From NCBI GenBank assembly GCA_949284175.1, contig CASDVE010000011.1, positions 1 through 64,000 of the forward strand: 64,000 bases of DNA, in the 5' to 3' direction. A model generated the notes under the pieces. It made no database searches, was not told where the DNA came from, and was given only the letters and a program-made list of their open reading frames with translations. The position numbers and the translations under genes are program-made. Origin of the DNA: an uncultured Eubacteriales bacterium. GTDB taxonomy: Bacteria > Bacillota > Clostridia > Lachnospirales > Lachnospiraceae. Shown here in pieces: positions 9,380 to 18,710 of this stretch (the stretch's first letter is position 1; every line of letters begins with the position of its first letter).

Positions 9380-11668
9380 GTGGTGTTGCATATGGAAATG
9401 AATCGGTTAAAAAAAGAATTAAGTCATCCTCAAGATTTTACAGAACCAGATGTTCTTTATGAAAAATTAGTCAATACAATTAAAAGTTATCATCCGTCAG
9501 CAGATATGACGATGATAAGAAAGGCGTATGAGTTGGCAGATAACGCCCATAAAGATCAACGTAGGAAATCAGGGGAGCCTTATATTATTCATCCTCTTTG
9601 TGTAGCGATTATTTTAGCAGAGTTGGAACTTGACAAAGAAACGATTGTAGCAGGGTTATTGCATGATGTAGTAGAGGATACTGTGTATACAAGTGAGCAG
9701 ATTGCAGAGATGTTCAATGAAGAAGTAGCTGTGCTTGTCAATGGTGTTACGAAACTTGGAGAGCTTTCCTATTCTGCCGATAAGGTGGAAGTGCAAGCTG
9801 AAAATCTTCGAAAGATGTTTCTTGCTATGGCAAAGGACATTCGAGTTATCCTTGTAAAACTTGCAGACCGTTTGCACAATATGAGAACCATGCAATATAT
9901 GCCTCCTCATAAACAGCAAGAAAAGTCAAGAGAAACCATAGATATCTATTCTCCAATTGCCAATCGACTTGGTATTTCTAAGATTAAGACGGAACTTGAT
10001 GATTTAGCACTCCGTTATTTAGAGCCTGAAAAATACGCAGAACTAACACGTCAGTTGGATGAGAGAAAGACAGAACGAGATGCTTTTATTCAAAGTATTG
10101 TAGAAGATGTAAAACAACATATTGATAATTCAGGGATTGAAGCGGAGATCGATGGTCGGGTGAAACATTATTTTAGTATTTACAAAAAAATGGTGAACCA
10201 AAATAAAACGCTAGATCAGATCTATGATTTATTTGCTGTCCGCATTAAAGTGGAAACCGTAAAAGACTGTTATGCTGCTTTAGGAATTATTCATGAGATG
10301 TATAAGCCAATACCAGGGCGTTTTAAAGATTATATCGCTATGCCAAAGCAGAATATGTATCAATCGTTGCATACGACGCTGATTGGACCAGAAGGTCAGC
10401 CATTTGAAATCCAGATTCGTACTTATGAAATGCACAAAGTAGCAGAGTATGGTATTGCTGCCCATTGGAAATATAAAGAAGGAGCAACAACGAGAAAAAG
10501 TGGCAATGAAGAAGCGAAACTTTCTTGGCTTCGTCAAATTTTGGAATGGCAACAAGATTTTACGGATAATCGGGAATTTTTGACTTTGTTAAAGACCGAT
10601 TTGAACTTGTTTAACGAGGATGTGTATTGTTTTACACCATCTGGTGATGTGAAGAACTTACCAGCAGGGTCAACGCCAATTGACTTTGCATATAGCATTC
10701 ACAGTGCTGTTGGAAATAAAATGGTTGGGGCTAGAGTAAACGGCAGACAGGTGACCATTGATTATAAAATTCAAAATGGGGATCGCATTGAGATTCTCAC
10801 TTCTCAAAATTCAAGAGGTCCAAGTAGAGATTGGCTTTCTATCGTAAAAAGTACACAGGCAAAGAGTAAGATCAACGCTTGGTATAAGAGTCAATTTAAG
10901 GAAGAAAATATCACAAAGGGAAAAGAATTATTGGAAAAGTATTGCAAACAAAAAGGCATTGTATTTTCCAAGATTAATAAACCGGAGTATGTGAATAAAG
11001 TCATGTTAAAATATGGCTTTAAAGATTGGGATTCCATTTGTGCTTCCGTTGGACATGGAGGATTAAAGGAAGGTCAAGTTATCAATAAAATGGTGGAAGA
11101 GTATAAAAAAGATCACATGGCAAAAATCACAGATCAAGAAGTGATTGATGCCATCGGAGATCAAGCTCTTCAGGATACGAAAGATGCACCAAAGAAAAAA
11201 CGTTCCAAAGGCGGTATTGTTGTAAAAGGGATTCATGATGTAGCGGTTCGTTTTTCTAAATGTTGTAGTCCAGTTCCAGGGGATGAAATTGTTGGATACG
11301 TAACAAGAGGACGTGGAGTTTCCATCCACCGGACGGATTGTGTCAATATTGTCAGCATGACAGAAGATGATAGAAAGCGTTTAATTGATGCGGAATGGCA
11401 ACAACAAGAAAATGAAAAAGATGGTAGACTGTATACAACAGAAATCCTAATTTATGCCAATAACCGCATGGGAATCTTTGTGGATATTTCTAAAGTATTC
11501 AATGAAATGAAAATTAATATTGAATCCATGAATGCCAAGACAAACAAACAAGGAAAGGCGACCATTAGCTTGAGTTTTGACACCAGTGGAACGGAGCAGT
11601 TGAATCGTATTATTGCAAAACTTCGCAATGTGGAAAGCGTTATTGATATTGAAAGAACTGCTGGTTAA
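9380..11668 (+). CDS. relA: Bifunctional (p)ppGpp synthetase/hydrolase
   Basis: The protein makes and degrades the alarmone (p)ppGpp in the stringent response. In order it has an HD hydrolase domain (GLLHDVVEDT at about 95-104), a synthetase domain (RFKDYIAMPKQNMYQSLHTT near 320, with an EIQIRT strand), a TGS domain (FTPSGDVKNLPAGSTPIDFA near 415), a Cys/His region (KCCSPVPGDEIVGY near 630) and a C-terminal ACT domain. The hydrolase HD residues and the synthetase core are both intact, so it is bifunctional. GTG 9380, GTG 9383 and ATG 9392 are all possible starts; a weak GAGAG site favours one of the GTG codons. Confidence 0.95.
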   Translation: MVLHMEMNRLKKELSHPQDFTEPDVLYEKLVNTIKSYHPSADMTMIRKAYELADNAHKDQRRKSGEPYIIHPLCVAIILAELELDKETIVAGLLHDVVEDTVYTSEQIAEMFNEEVAVLVNGVTKLGELSYSADKVEVQAENLRKMFLAMAKDIRVILVKLADRLHNMRTMQYMPPHKQQEKSRETIDIYSPIANRLGISKIKTELDDLALRYLEPEKYAELTRQLDERKTERDAFIQSIVEDVKQHIDNSGIEAEIDGRVKHYFSIYKKMVNQNKTLDQIYDLFAVRIKVETVKDCYAALGIIHEMYKPIPGRFKDYIAMPKQNMYQSLHTTLIGPEGQPFEIQIRTYEMHKVAEYGIAAHWKYKEGATTRKSGNEEAKLSWLRQILEWQQDFTDNREFLTLLKTDLNLFNEDVYCFTPSGDVKNLPAGSTPIDFAYSIHSAVGNKMVGARVNGRQVTIDYKIQNGDRIEILTSQNSRGPSRDWLSIVKSTQAKSKINAWYKSQFKEENITKGKELLEKYCKQKGIVFSKINKPEYVNKVMLKYGFKDWDSICASVGHGGLKEGQVINKMVEEYKKDHMAKITDQEVIDAIGDQALQDTKDAPKKKRSKGGIVVKGIHDVAVRFSKCCSPVPGDEIVGYVTRGRGVSIHRTDCVNIVSMTEDDRKRLIDAEWQQQENEKDGRLYTTEILIYANNRMGIFVDISKVFNEMKINIESMNAKTNKQGKATISLSFDTSGTEQLNRIIAKLRNVESVIDIERTAG

Positions 11669-11714
11669 GTCATAAAAAGAGCGTTTGATGCAAAAAGAAA
11701 AACGAGGAAAGAGT

Positions 11715-12353
11715 ATGAAACAGTTAAAAGTATATAGTATGCCAGTGGGAAACATTGGAGCAAATTGTTATTTTGGAGTGAATGAAGAAACGAAGGAAGC
11801 CTTTTGTGTGGACACAGGGGCACAAGGAGAGCGAATCTGTGCCATGTTAAAAGAGCATGGATGGACACTTCGTGGCATTTTATTAACTCATGGTCATGCA
11901 GATCATATTACAGCCACAGAGTATGTAAAACAGCATACAGGGAATGTTATGGTCTATGCGGGGAAAGACGAAGAACAGGTGTTGAAAAGACCAGAACTGA
12001 ATTTGACAACCATGTTTGGTGAAACTGTCATATTAAAAGCGGATCAGTTATTAGCAGATGGGGAAAAAATTGAGTTAGCGGGATTTACCATCACCTGTAT
12101 CGCAACCCCTGGACATACAGAAGGTGGAGTGTGTTACTATTTAGAAGATCAGAACGTTTTATTCACAGGAGATACTCTGTTTTGTCAGTCCATTGGAAGA
12201 ACAGATTTTCCAACTGGGGATTTAAAAACACTGGAACATTCTATCAAAGAAAAACTCTATGTTCTTCCAGAGGATACAACGGTATATCCTGGACACGATT
12301 CTTCAACAACCATCGGTTATGAAAAAGAACATAATATGTTTGTAAGAGGGTAA
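11715..12353 (+). CDS. MBL-fold hydrolase, glyoxalase II-like
   Basis: This 212-residue metallo-beta-lactamase-fold enzyme has the metal-binding motif THGHADH, followed by PGHTEGGVCYY, FTGDTLF and PGHDSST, the same order of ligands as in glyoxalase II and the YcbL group. It lacks the C-terminal helical substrate domain of classical GloB, so it is more likely a general thioester or YcbL-type hydrolase. The start at 11715 is chosen because GAGGAAAG precedes it; an upstream in-frame ATG at 11685 lacks a site. It lies between relA and hemZ in a tight same-strand run. Confidence 0.85.
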   Translation: MKQLKVYSMPVGNIGANCYFGVNEETKEAFCVDTGAQGERICAMLKEHGWTLRGILLTHGHADHITATEYVKQHTGNVMVYAGKDEEQVLKRPELNLTTMFGETVILKADQLLADGEKIELAGFTITCIATPGHTEGGVCYYLEDQNVLFTGDTLFCQSIGRTDFPTGDLKTLEHSIKEKLYVLPEDTTVYPGHDSSTTIGYEKEHNMFVRG

Positions 12354-12357
12354 GCGG

Positions 12358-13842
12358 ATGATAGGATATATACAAAAGATATATGATGATGTGGAAAGAG
12401 AAAAAGCGGGCAAATCTTATCAATATGAGATTTGCTCCTTACTTACTGCTTTTTTTGGAAATCAAAAGATTCGAGAAACCGAAGAAGATGTAGAACTAGT
12501 TTTGAAGCTAGAAGTCGATAAAAATAGTGCTAAAATCATCATTGAAAAAGAAAAAAAGGAAGAAAGATGTTCCAAATTCGTTTGTGACGATGAAGAAATA
12601 TCCAAACGACGAAACCATATTAAGCGTCAAGTGTATGAAATGCTTTGTGATTATACAGGAAAAACACTTCCGTGGGGAACGCTAACAGGAATCCGCCCTA
12701 CAAAAATTGCAATGGAATTTATAGAACAAGGAAAAACGGAACAAGAAATTCTTGCGTATTATGAACAGGAATATTTGACAACAAACCAAAAGGCTCAAAT
12801 GTGTACAAAAATTGCGTTTCGGGAACAAGAGCTTTTAAGTGAATTTCCATACGAAGAGCAATACAGTCTATATGTTGGGATTCCGTTTTGTCCTAGCACC
12901 TGCTTATATTGTTCTTTCACATCCTATCCTATTCATCAGTATGAGAAAAAGACGTGGGAATATTTAGAAGCACTGAAAAAGGAAATTGCTTATATTAAAG
13001 AGGCGATGGAAGAACAGGGGAAAAAACCAAGTACGATTTATATTGGTGGTGGAACGCCCACCTCTCTTTCAGCAGAGCAACTCGATCATTTGCTTCATTT
13101 TATTCGTGAGGAATTTCGTTTGGATGATGAGGAAACAAACCTTTTAGAATTTACAGTGGAAGCGGGAAGACCGGATAGTATTACAAGAGAAAAATTACAG
13201 GCAATTAAGAAAAACAAAGTGGATCGCATTAGTATTAACCCACAGACCATGAAGGATGATACATTAAAATTAATTGGACGAGCTCATTTAGTGGAAGATA
13301 CAAAGAGAGCCTTTTTAATGGCGAGGGAGGAAGGCATTGATAATATCAATATGGATATTATTGTCGGACTTCCAGGAGAAGATCTAACGGATGTAAAGCA
13401 TACATTAGAAGAAATCAAAAAAATGCAGCCAGAGAGTTTGACTGTACATTCTCTAGCCATTAAACGTGCAGCGAATTTGAACATACAGATGGAAAAATAT
13501 AGGAGTATGGTAAAAGGCAGTACAAACGAGATGTTAATGCTTGTGGATGAATGTGCAAGTCAATTACAGCTCGTACCATATTATTTATACCGTCAGAAAA
13601 ATATTCCGGGTAATTTGGAAAATGTAGGATATGCAAAAAAAGGTTTGGAATGTCTTTATAATATTTTGATCATGGAAGAAAAACAGACGATCATGGCAGC
13701 AGGAGCCGGTGCTACGAGCAAATATGTCTGTCATGGAGAAAACCGCATAGAGAGAGCGGAAAATGTAAAAAATGTGGATCAATATATTGAAAGAATTGAT
13801 GAAATGATTGAACGAAAGCGAGTTCTGCTTCAAAAAGGCTGA
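12358..13842 (+). CDS. hemZ: Coproporphyrinogen dehydrogenase-like radical SAM protein
   Basis: The radical SAM cluster motif CPSTCLYC gives Cys178, Cys182 and Cys185, followed by SFTSYPI and the IYIGGGTPTSL loop of the HemN/HemZ group. The roughly 170-residue N-terminal extension before the radical SAM core, with the RPTK sequence (TGIRPTKIAMEF), is typical of HemZ rather than HemN or HemW. Its proposed role is oxygen-independent conversion of coproporphyrinogen III; the activity is debated for this subfamily. It starts two bases after the MBL gene and is followed after 17 bases by the HD protein, suggesting one operon. Confidence 0.88.
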   Translation: MIGYIQKIYDDVEREKAGKSYQYEICSLLTAFFGNQKIRETEEDVELVLKLEVDKNSAKIIIEKEKKEERCSKFVCDDEEISKRRNHIKRQVYEMLCDYTGKTLPWGTLTGIRPTKIAMEFIEQGKTEQEILAYYEQEYLTTNQKAQMCTKIAFREQELLSEFPYEEQYSLYVGIPFCPSTCLYCSFTSYPIHQYEKKTWEYLEALKKEIAYIKEAMEEQGKKPSTIYIGGGTPTSLSAEQLDHLLHFIREEFRLDDEETNLLEFTVEAGRPDSITREKLQAIKKNKVDRISINPQTMKDDTLKLIGRAHLVEDTKRAFLMAREEGIDNINMDIIVGLPGEDLTDVKHTLEEIKKMQPESLTVHSLAIKRAANLNIQMEKYRSMVKGSTNEMLMLVDECASQLQLVPYYLYRQKNIPGNLENVGYAKKGLECLYNILIMEEKQTIMAAGAGATSKYVCHGENRIERAENVKNVDQYIERIDEMIERKRVLLQKG

Positions 13843-13859
13843 GAAGGAGGCTTTGTGAG

Positions 13860-14468
13860 TTGGAACAAGTACAGAAAATAAAAGATTATTGCAAGTGGAA
13901 CTTCCCTGTGATTGAAACCGATTTTATGGAAAATGTGATCCATGGGATGATGGTCAGTAAGCTCGCCTATGCTCTTGCACAGGAACTTGGATATGAAGAA
14001 AAACGTTGTTATGAATGGGCGGTTGCAGGAATGGTTCATGACATTGGTAAGTTAAAGCTCAATCCTTATGTCAATGAAAACAATAAGGATATTATGCGAG
14101 TGGATGAAATGCGTTATGTGAGAACCCATTCCACCATTGGATATGCAATTTTGCGACAACAAGGTTATGAAGAGCCTATATTACGGGCGGTTCTGTATCA
14201 TCATGAAAATTACGATGGAACAGGGTATCCAAGCAACTTAGAAGGCGAGAGGATACCAGAAGGAGCGAGAATTTTACGAATTTGTGATGCCTTTGCTGCC
14301 TTAATTTCCAATCGTCCCTATCGCAGTGCTTTTGATAAAGATACCGCAGTGGAGCTGATGATAGAGGATATTAAATATTTTGACTTAAAAATGTTTTTGG
14401 CATTTCAAAAAGTGTTACAATCCGAGGAACTAATGAAAGCACTTGACAATATGTGTCTATGTGACTAA
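13860..14468 (+). CDS. HD-GYP-like phosphohydrolase
   Basis: The 202-residue protein is a single HD domain. HDIGKLKLNP contains the catalytic pair His60-Asp61. Further on are HHENYDGTGYPSNLEGE and IPEGARILRICDAFAAL, the HHE-(x)-DGTGYP signature of HD-GYP domains that hydrolyse cyclic di-GMP or related dinucleotides. No sensor or receiver domain is attached, so its substrate is uncertain. Translation starts at TTG 13860, supported by AGGAGG at 13844-13849; no ATG fits. It is the last gene before a terminator-like hairpin. Confidence 0.8.
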   Translation: MEQVQKIKDYCKWNFPVIETDFMENVIHGMMVSKLAYALAQELGYEEKRCYEWAVAGMVHDIGKLKLNPYVNENNKDIMRVDEMRYVRTHSTIGYAILRQQGYEEPILRAVLYHHENYDGTGYPSNLEGERIPEGARILRICDAFAALISNRPYRSAFDKDTAVELMIEDIKYFDLKMFLAFQKVLQSEELMKALDNMCLCD

Positions 14469-14473
14469 CATAA

Positions 14474-14508
14474 CTATGGGAGTTTGAACTCCCATAGTGG
14501 AATTTTTA
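14474..14508 (+). terminator. Hairpin terminator between HD-GYP gene and aspS
   Basis: CTATGGGAGTT and AACTCCCATAG form a perfect 11-bp inverted repeat closed by two bases, followed by a short U tract. It lies just before the aspS ribosome binding site, so readthrough into aspS is possible. Confidence 0.7.
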
Positions 14509-14526
14509 TATAAAAAGGAGAAAACA

Positions 14527-16344
14527 ATGGCTGAATCAATGAGAGGTCTGCACAGAACTCACCGTTGTGCAGAAGTAAGCAATAAAAATATCGGTGAAAC
14601 AGTGACCCTAATGGGATGGGTACAGAAAAGCCGTAATAAAGGGAGTCTTATTTTTGTAGATTTAAGAGATCGCTCTGGTATTATACAGATTATCTTTGAA
14701 GAAGGTACAACAGAACAAGCATATTTTGAAAAAGCGGGCAAATTAAGAAGTGAATTTGTAATCGCTGTTGTTGGAAAAGTTGCAAAGCGTTCTGGAGCGG
14801 TCAATGAAAATCTAAAAACAGGAGATATTGAAATTCTTGCGAGTGAACTTCGTATTTTATCAGAAGCAGAAGTTCCTCCATTTCCAGTGGAAGAAAATAG
14901 CAAAACAAAAGAAGAACTTCGTTTAAAATATCGTTATCTTGATTTAAGAAGACCAGATCTTCAAAGAAATTTGATGATGAGAAGTAAAGTGGCAACACTG
15001 ACACGTCAGTTTTTAGCAGAAGAAGGGTTTTTAGAAATTGAAACACCGATGCTCACAAAGAGCACACCAGAAGGTGCTAGAGATTATTTAGTTCCAAGTC
15101 GTGTGCATCCAGGAAACTTTTATGCCCTTCCACAATCTCCACAGATCTTTAAACAGTTATTAATGTGTTCTGGATATGATCGGTATTTCCAGATCGTAAA
15201 ATGTTTCCGTGATGAAGACCTCCGTGCCGATCGTCAGCCAGAATTTACTCAGATCGATATGGAATTATCTTTTGTGGATGTTGAAGATGTTCTTGATGTC
15301 AATGAAAGATTGCTCGCTAAATTATTTAAAGAAGTATTGGATGTGGAAATTTCTCTTCCAATTCAAAGAATGACATGGCAAGAAGCGATGGATCGCTTTG
15401 GTTCTGATAAACCGGATACTCGTTTTGGAATGGAACTTGTCGATGTATCAGAGGTAGTAAAGGACTGTGAATTTGTCGTATTTAAGTCCGCACTTGAAAA
15501 TGGAGGAAGTGTTCGTGGTATCAATGCCACAGGACAGGGAAATATGCCTCGTAAAAAAATTGATGCTCTTGTTGAGTTTGCAAAAACATATGGTGCAAAA
15601 GGACTTGCTTACATCGCAATTCAAGAAGATGGTACAGTAAAATCTTCTTTTGCAAAATTTATGAAAGAAGAAGAAATGGACGCTTTAATCAGTGCCATGG
15701 ATGGAAAAGCAGGAGATTTACTGCTCTTTGCAGCGGATAAAAATAAAGTTGTTTGGGACGTGCTTGGAGCACTTCGTCTTGAAATTGCAAGACAGCTTGA
15801 TATTCTTGATAAAAATCAATATAACTTCTTATGGGTGACAGAATTCCCACTTCTTGAGTGGTCAGAAGAACAAAATCGTTACACAGCAATGCACCATCCA
15901 TTTACAATGCCAATGGAAGAAGATTTAGAATATCTGGAAACAGAACCGGGCAGAGTGCGTGCAAAAGCCTATGATATTGTGTTAAATGGAACAGAAATTG
16001 GTGGCGGTAGCGTGCGTATTTTCCAAGATGATGTGCAAGAAAGAATGTTTGAAGCACTTGGATTTACGAAAGAAGAAGCCTATGAAAGATTTGGATTCTT
16101 ACTCGATGCGTTTAAATATGGTGTGCCACCACACGCAGGACTTGCTTATGGATTAGATCGTCTTGTAATGCTAATGGCAAAAGAAGATAGTATTCGTGAT
16201 GTAATCGCCTTCCCTAAAGTAAAAGATGCTTCTTGTCTTATGACAGATGCACCAAATGTTGTGGACGAAAAACAATTAGAGGAATTAGCTCTTTCTATCG
16301 ATCAAGCCATCATAAACAAAGAGAAAGAAGAAAAAGATTGCTAA
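14527..16344 (+). CDS. aspS: Aspartyl-tRNA synthetase
   Basis: The enzyme charges tRNA-Asp. It has the N-terminal OB-fold anticodon-binding domain (VTLMGWVQKSRNKG, FVDLRDRSG), class II motif 2 (FRDEDLRADRQPEFTQIDME), the bacterial GAD insertion domain (about residues 290-420), and class II motif 3 (GLAYGLDRLVMLM). At 605 residues it is about the usual bacterial length. ATG 14527 is chosen over an in-frame ATG at 14497 because AAAAGGAG ends six bases before it. No T-box leader is visible upstream. Confidence 0.97.
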   Translation: MAESMRGLHRTHRCAEVSNKNIGETVTLMGWVQKSRNKGSLIFVDLRDRSGIIQIIFEEGTTEQAYFEKAGKLRSEFVIAVVGKVAKRSGAVNENLKTGDIEILASELRILSEAEVPPFPVEENSKTKEELRLKYRYLDLRRPDLQRNLMMRSKVATLTRQFLAEEGFLEIETPMLTKSTPEGARDYLVPSRVHPGNFYALPQSPQIFKQLLMCSGYDRYFQIVKCFRDEDLRADRQPEFTQIDMELSFVDVEDVLDVNERLLAKLFKEVLDVEISLPIQRMTWQEAMDRFGSDKPDTRFGMELVDVSEVVKDCEFVVFKSALENGGSVRGINATGQGNMPRKKIDALVEFAKTYGAKGLAYIAIQEDGTVKSSFAKFMKEEEMDALISAMDGKAGDLLLFAADKNKVVWDVLGALRLEIARQLDILDKNQYNFLWVTEFPLLEWSEEQNRYTAMHHPFTMPMEEDLEYLETEPGRVRAKAYDIVLNGTEIGGGSVRIFQDDVQERMFEALGFTKEEAYERFGFLLDAFKYGVPPHAGLAYGLDRLVMLMAKEDSIRDVIAFPKVKDASCLMTDAPNVVDEKQLEELALSIDQAIINKEKEEKDC

Positions 16345-16392
16345 AAGAGAATACAATGACTTGGTTATAAAAGCGTAACTGAAAAGAGAGAA

Positions 16393-16437
16393 AAAACTGT
16401 TATGAATAGAGAAATCTACTCATAGCAGTTTTTTATC
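16393..16437. terminator. Terminator after aspS
   Basis: AAAAAACTG and CAGTTTTTT enclose an imperfect stem built on ATGA/TCAT, ending in a U run. It begins about 50 bases past the aspS stop. Both strands end in runs of T, so it could work in both directions. Confidence 0.8.
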
Positions 16438-16657
16438 GTTTACGTAAAGCATATTTTGTTTTTTTATTTGAATAGAGAGTGGTAACAATGGATAACATAA
16501 TTAAATATTACAAAATACAGAACAAAATATTAAAGTTTTATATTTTATTATAAAATAATGGATAAAAAGATAATCCTATGATAAAATATAGTCACAAATA
16601 ACTATGATACTATTTATTTTAATATGATATTGTGGAGTAGTTAAGGAGGAATAGGAT
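16438..16657. other. AT-rich leader of the lipoprotein gene
   Basis: This stretch holds no credible reading frame. It is extremely AT-rich and contains several TATAAT-like sequences, so a promoter is likely but cannot be placed with confidence. The first bases (ATCGTTTACGTAAAGC at 16434-16449) resemble one end of the dispersed hairpin repeat found at 60130. Confidence 0.4.
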
Positions 16658-17542
16658 ATGAGAAAAATAAAAAAATTAGGAGCTATTTTGCTTACAGGAG
16701 CTCTTATGTTCTCTGCAACAGCGTGTGGAGGCAGTACAGCCAATACAAGTGTTGAACAAGAAAAAAAACTTTCTGCACAGGAACGTGTTGTTGAATCACA
16801 AAAGAAGATGCAAGATGTGAAAAGTGTGGAAGTTTTAATGAGCATGGACATGGGCATGAAAGCATCTCAGGGAAGTGAATCCCAAGAATTTACTATGAAA
16901 ATGACAGGTGTTACATCCATGATCCAAGATCCAATGAAAGCAAAAGTGGAAATGACCATGGATATGGGTGAGCTTGGCACACAGACAACACAAAGCTATA
17001 TGGAAGAAAAAGATGGAAAATATATTATGTATTCTGGAATTGAGGGAACTTGGACTAGTTATGAAATTCCAGCAGATTTAGCTTCTCAATACAGTGCAGA
17101 AGAAAGCGTTGATGTGTATTTAAAAGGTTTTGAAAATGCCAAAGAAGTTGGAACAGAAGAAATCGATGGAAAACAGACAACAAAGATTGAAGGAGAACTT
17201 TCTGGAAAAGCCATGGAAGAAATGATACAGTCTACTGGAATTCTCGATTCTTTAGGAACATTAAGTACTTCTGATCAAGACACATTGAAAAAGCTCTTTT
17301 CTGAAATGGGAAGTTTAAAATTAACATTATGGTTAACGGATGATAATGAAGTTGTAAAGATTGAAGAAGATATGACAGATATGATCAATCAAATGATCAA
17401 AAAAATTCTGGCAGAAGGTTCAGAAGGATTGGAAATGGAAATTACAAATGCTGTAATGACAGCTTCTTACGATAAAATCAATGCGGTGGAAGATTTTGAG
17501 ATTCCAGAAGAAGCTAAAAATGCAACACCAATTGAATCATAA
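16658..17542 (+). CDS. Lipoprotein, DUF6612/LppX-like
   Basis: A typical lipoprotein signal peptide is present: basic MRKIKK, a hydrophobic core, and the lipobox SATAC with the lipidated cysteine near residue 23. The exported part has repeated strands such as FTMKMTGVTSMIQDPMKAKV and KYIMYSGIEGTWTSYEIP. This is the half-barrel pattern of the DUF6612/LolA-LppX-like lipoproteins common in Firmicutes, which are thought to bind hydrophobic ligands or act at the cell surface. The 294 residues fit that group. AAGGAGG precedes the ATG. It stands alone between two terminators and is therefore monocistronic. Confidence 0.8.
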   Translation: MRKIKKLGAILLTGALMFSATACGGSTANTSVEQEKKLSAQERVVESQKKMQDVKSVEVLMSMDMGMKASQGSESQEFTMKMTGVTSMIQDPMKAKVEMTMDMGELGTQTTQSYMEEKDGKYIMYSGIEGTWTSYEIPADLASQYSAEESVDVYLKGFENAKEVGTEEIDGKQTTKIEGELSGKAMEEMIQSTGILDSLGTLSTSDQDTLKKLFSEMGSLKLTLWLTDDNEVVKIEEDMTDMINQMIKKILAEGSEGLEMEITNAVMTASYDKINAVEDFEIPEEAKNATPIES

Positions 17543-17557
17543 ATTATAAAAGAGAAA

Positions 17558-17608
17558 AAACGCCCTCTTATGAATGCAAAAGAGCATTCGTAAGGGGGCA
17601 TTTTTTAT
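17558..17608 (+). terminator. Terminator of the lipoprotein gene
   Basis: GCCCTCTTATGAATGC pairs with GCATTCGTAAGGGGGC around a short A-rich loop and is followed by six U residues. It is a strong intrinsic terminator directly after the stop codon. Confidence 0.9.
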
Positions 17609-17611
17609 TTA

Positions 17612-17715
17612 CGAAAAGACAACGAGTCATATATACGAGAGCATGTATCTCACATATGGTCACTGTCTGCGAATATGAGAAGTTTGCAAAGCGTGCTTCT
17701 CATCATTTATGTGGT
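17612..17715 (+). repeat. Dispersed intergenic hairpin repeat, copy A
   Basis: GAGAAG (17677-17682) and CTTCTC (17696-17701) flank the shared core TTTGCAAAGCGTG. The upstream part, with CAACGAGTCA, matches the corresponding part of the copy at 52509-52640. Confidence 0.65.
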
Positions 17716-17739
17716 GTTTGTTATGTGTAAAATTCTTTG

Positions 17740-18540
17740 CTAAAATAATAATATGAGATTCAAGAGTTCTCCAAAAATCTCTGATAGATAGGACATGGAG
17801 ATGGGAAAGGTGACCTCATCATCCAGTGTTTCAATGGTAAAAGCAGGCTTTTGAAATGTTTCAGAAAAATATTGAACCGTATTTCCACCAGAATCATTGG
17901 GGTTGGTTTCTTGATCTGGTGGATAGATCGTATATCCAAGAAAAGAAGAAATTTTATCAGCAAGTTTTAATTGATTTTCGTTATAGTTAGATGGCATGGA
18001 AGAACGGTAGTAGTAAACGCCTTTACCACGAGAGTGAATATCAAAATAGAGATCAGGTTGTATTTGATGAAAGAAGTCTACAAGAAGTTTTGTTTCAGGC
18101 TCGCTCATAGGAGTATCAGAGTTCCATTTCTTTTTCCATAGGTTGGAAGGAAAATTTCGATTTAAGTCCACATCTCTTCCGTTGTTTTTCCAATGTGGAT
18201 CAGAAAGAGAAAGCAAATATCCGTCAGGATTTAGCATGGGAATCATATAAAGAGAGTGAGAAGAAAACCAATCCCCATAGCAGGCAAAATGAGAGGCGTA
18301 ATGTCGTAACATGGAAAGAAGAGCAAAAGAATTGATGGACTCACGCCCATGAACACCGCCTGTCATAAGAAGTTTTGATGTACCAGTTCCAAGTCGATAC
18401 CCATAGATGGGATGCTTCATAAAACTTTGCCCCAGTAAGAAACGTTGAAAGGATCCTGTGGGCAATTCTTGAGCAGAAATTTTTGATTCGCATTGTATTC
18501 GATAAGTTTCAAAAGCGGTGGACGCATAATGGTAGTTCAT
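17740..18540 (-). CDS. M14-family zinc carboxypeptidase
   Basis: The 266-residue protein has all parts of an M14 active site. TGGVHGRES supplies the HxxE zinc ligands, NGRDVDLNRNFPSN is the substrate-binding loop, YFDIHSRG supplies the third zinc ligand, and FTIETLDDE supplies the catalytic glutamate. The closest functional group is gamma-D-glutamyl-(L)-meso-diaminopimelate peptidase (MpaA/ENP1-like), which trims murein peptides. No signal peptide or LysM domain is present, so it should act in the cytoplasm, perhaps on recycled murein peptides. GAGG precedes the start. It is monocistronic on the minus strand. Confidence 0.85.
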   Translation of the reverse strand: MNYHYASTAFETYRIQCESKISAQELPTGSFQRFLLGQSFMKHPIYGYRLGTGTSKLLMTGGVHGRESINSFALLSMLRHYASHFACYGDWFSSHSLYMIPMLNPDGYLLSLSDPHWKNNGRDVDLNRNFPSNLWKKKWNSDTPMSEPETKLLVDFFHQIQPDLYFDIHSRGKGVYYYRSSMPSNYNENQLKLADKISSFLGYTIYPPDQETNPNDSGGNTVQYFSETFQKPAFTIETLDDEVTFPISMSYLSEIFGELLNLILLF

Positions 18541-18622
18541 AAAAGACCTCAGATTTCTTTCTATAAAGTATGGGTATAAAGAAAAATTTATGACTGATTA
18601 GACAGTTTATTTTCTTAGAGCG

Positions 18623-18651
18623 TTGACGAAAGCTGTTCCATTTGCTAGAAT
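18623..18651 (+). promoter_or_regulatory. Promoter of the transketolase operon
   Basis: TTGACG at 18623-18628 is separated by exactly 17 bases from TAGAAT at 18646-18651. It lies 60 bases upstream of the first transketolase gene. Confidence 0.75.
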
Positions 18652-18710
18652 ATTTTATAAGTGGTAGTATGCAAAGAATTACAACGAAATAAACAAAGGT
18701 GGTAAAAAAA

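Noticed and set aside
14473..14526. T-box or other leader control of aspS.
   Set aside because: The hairpin is simple, no T-box sequence (TGGNACCGCG) is present, and the leader is too short.
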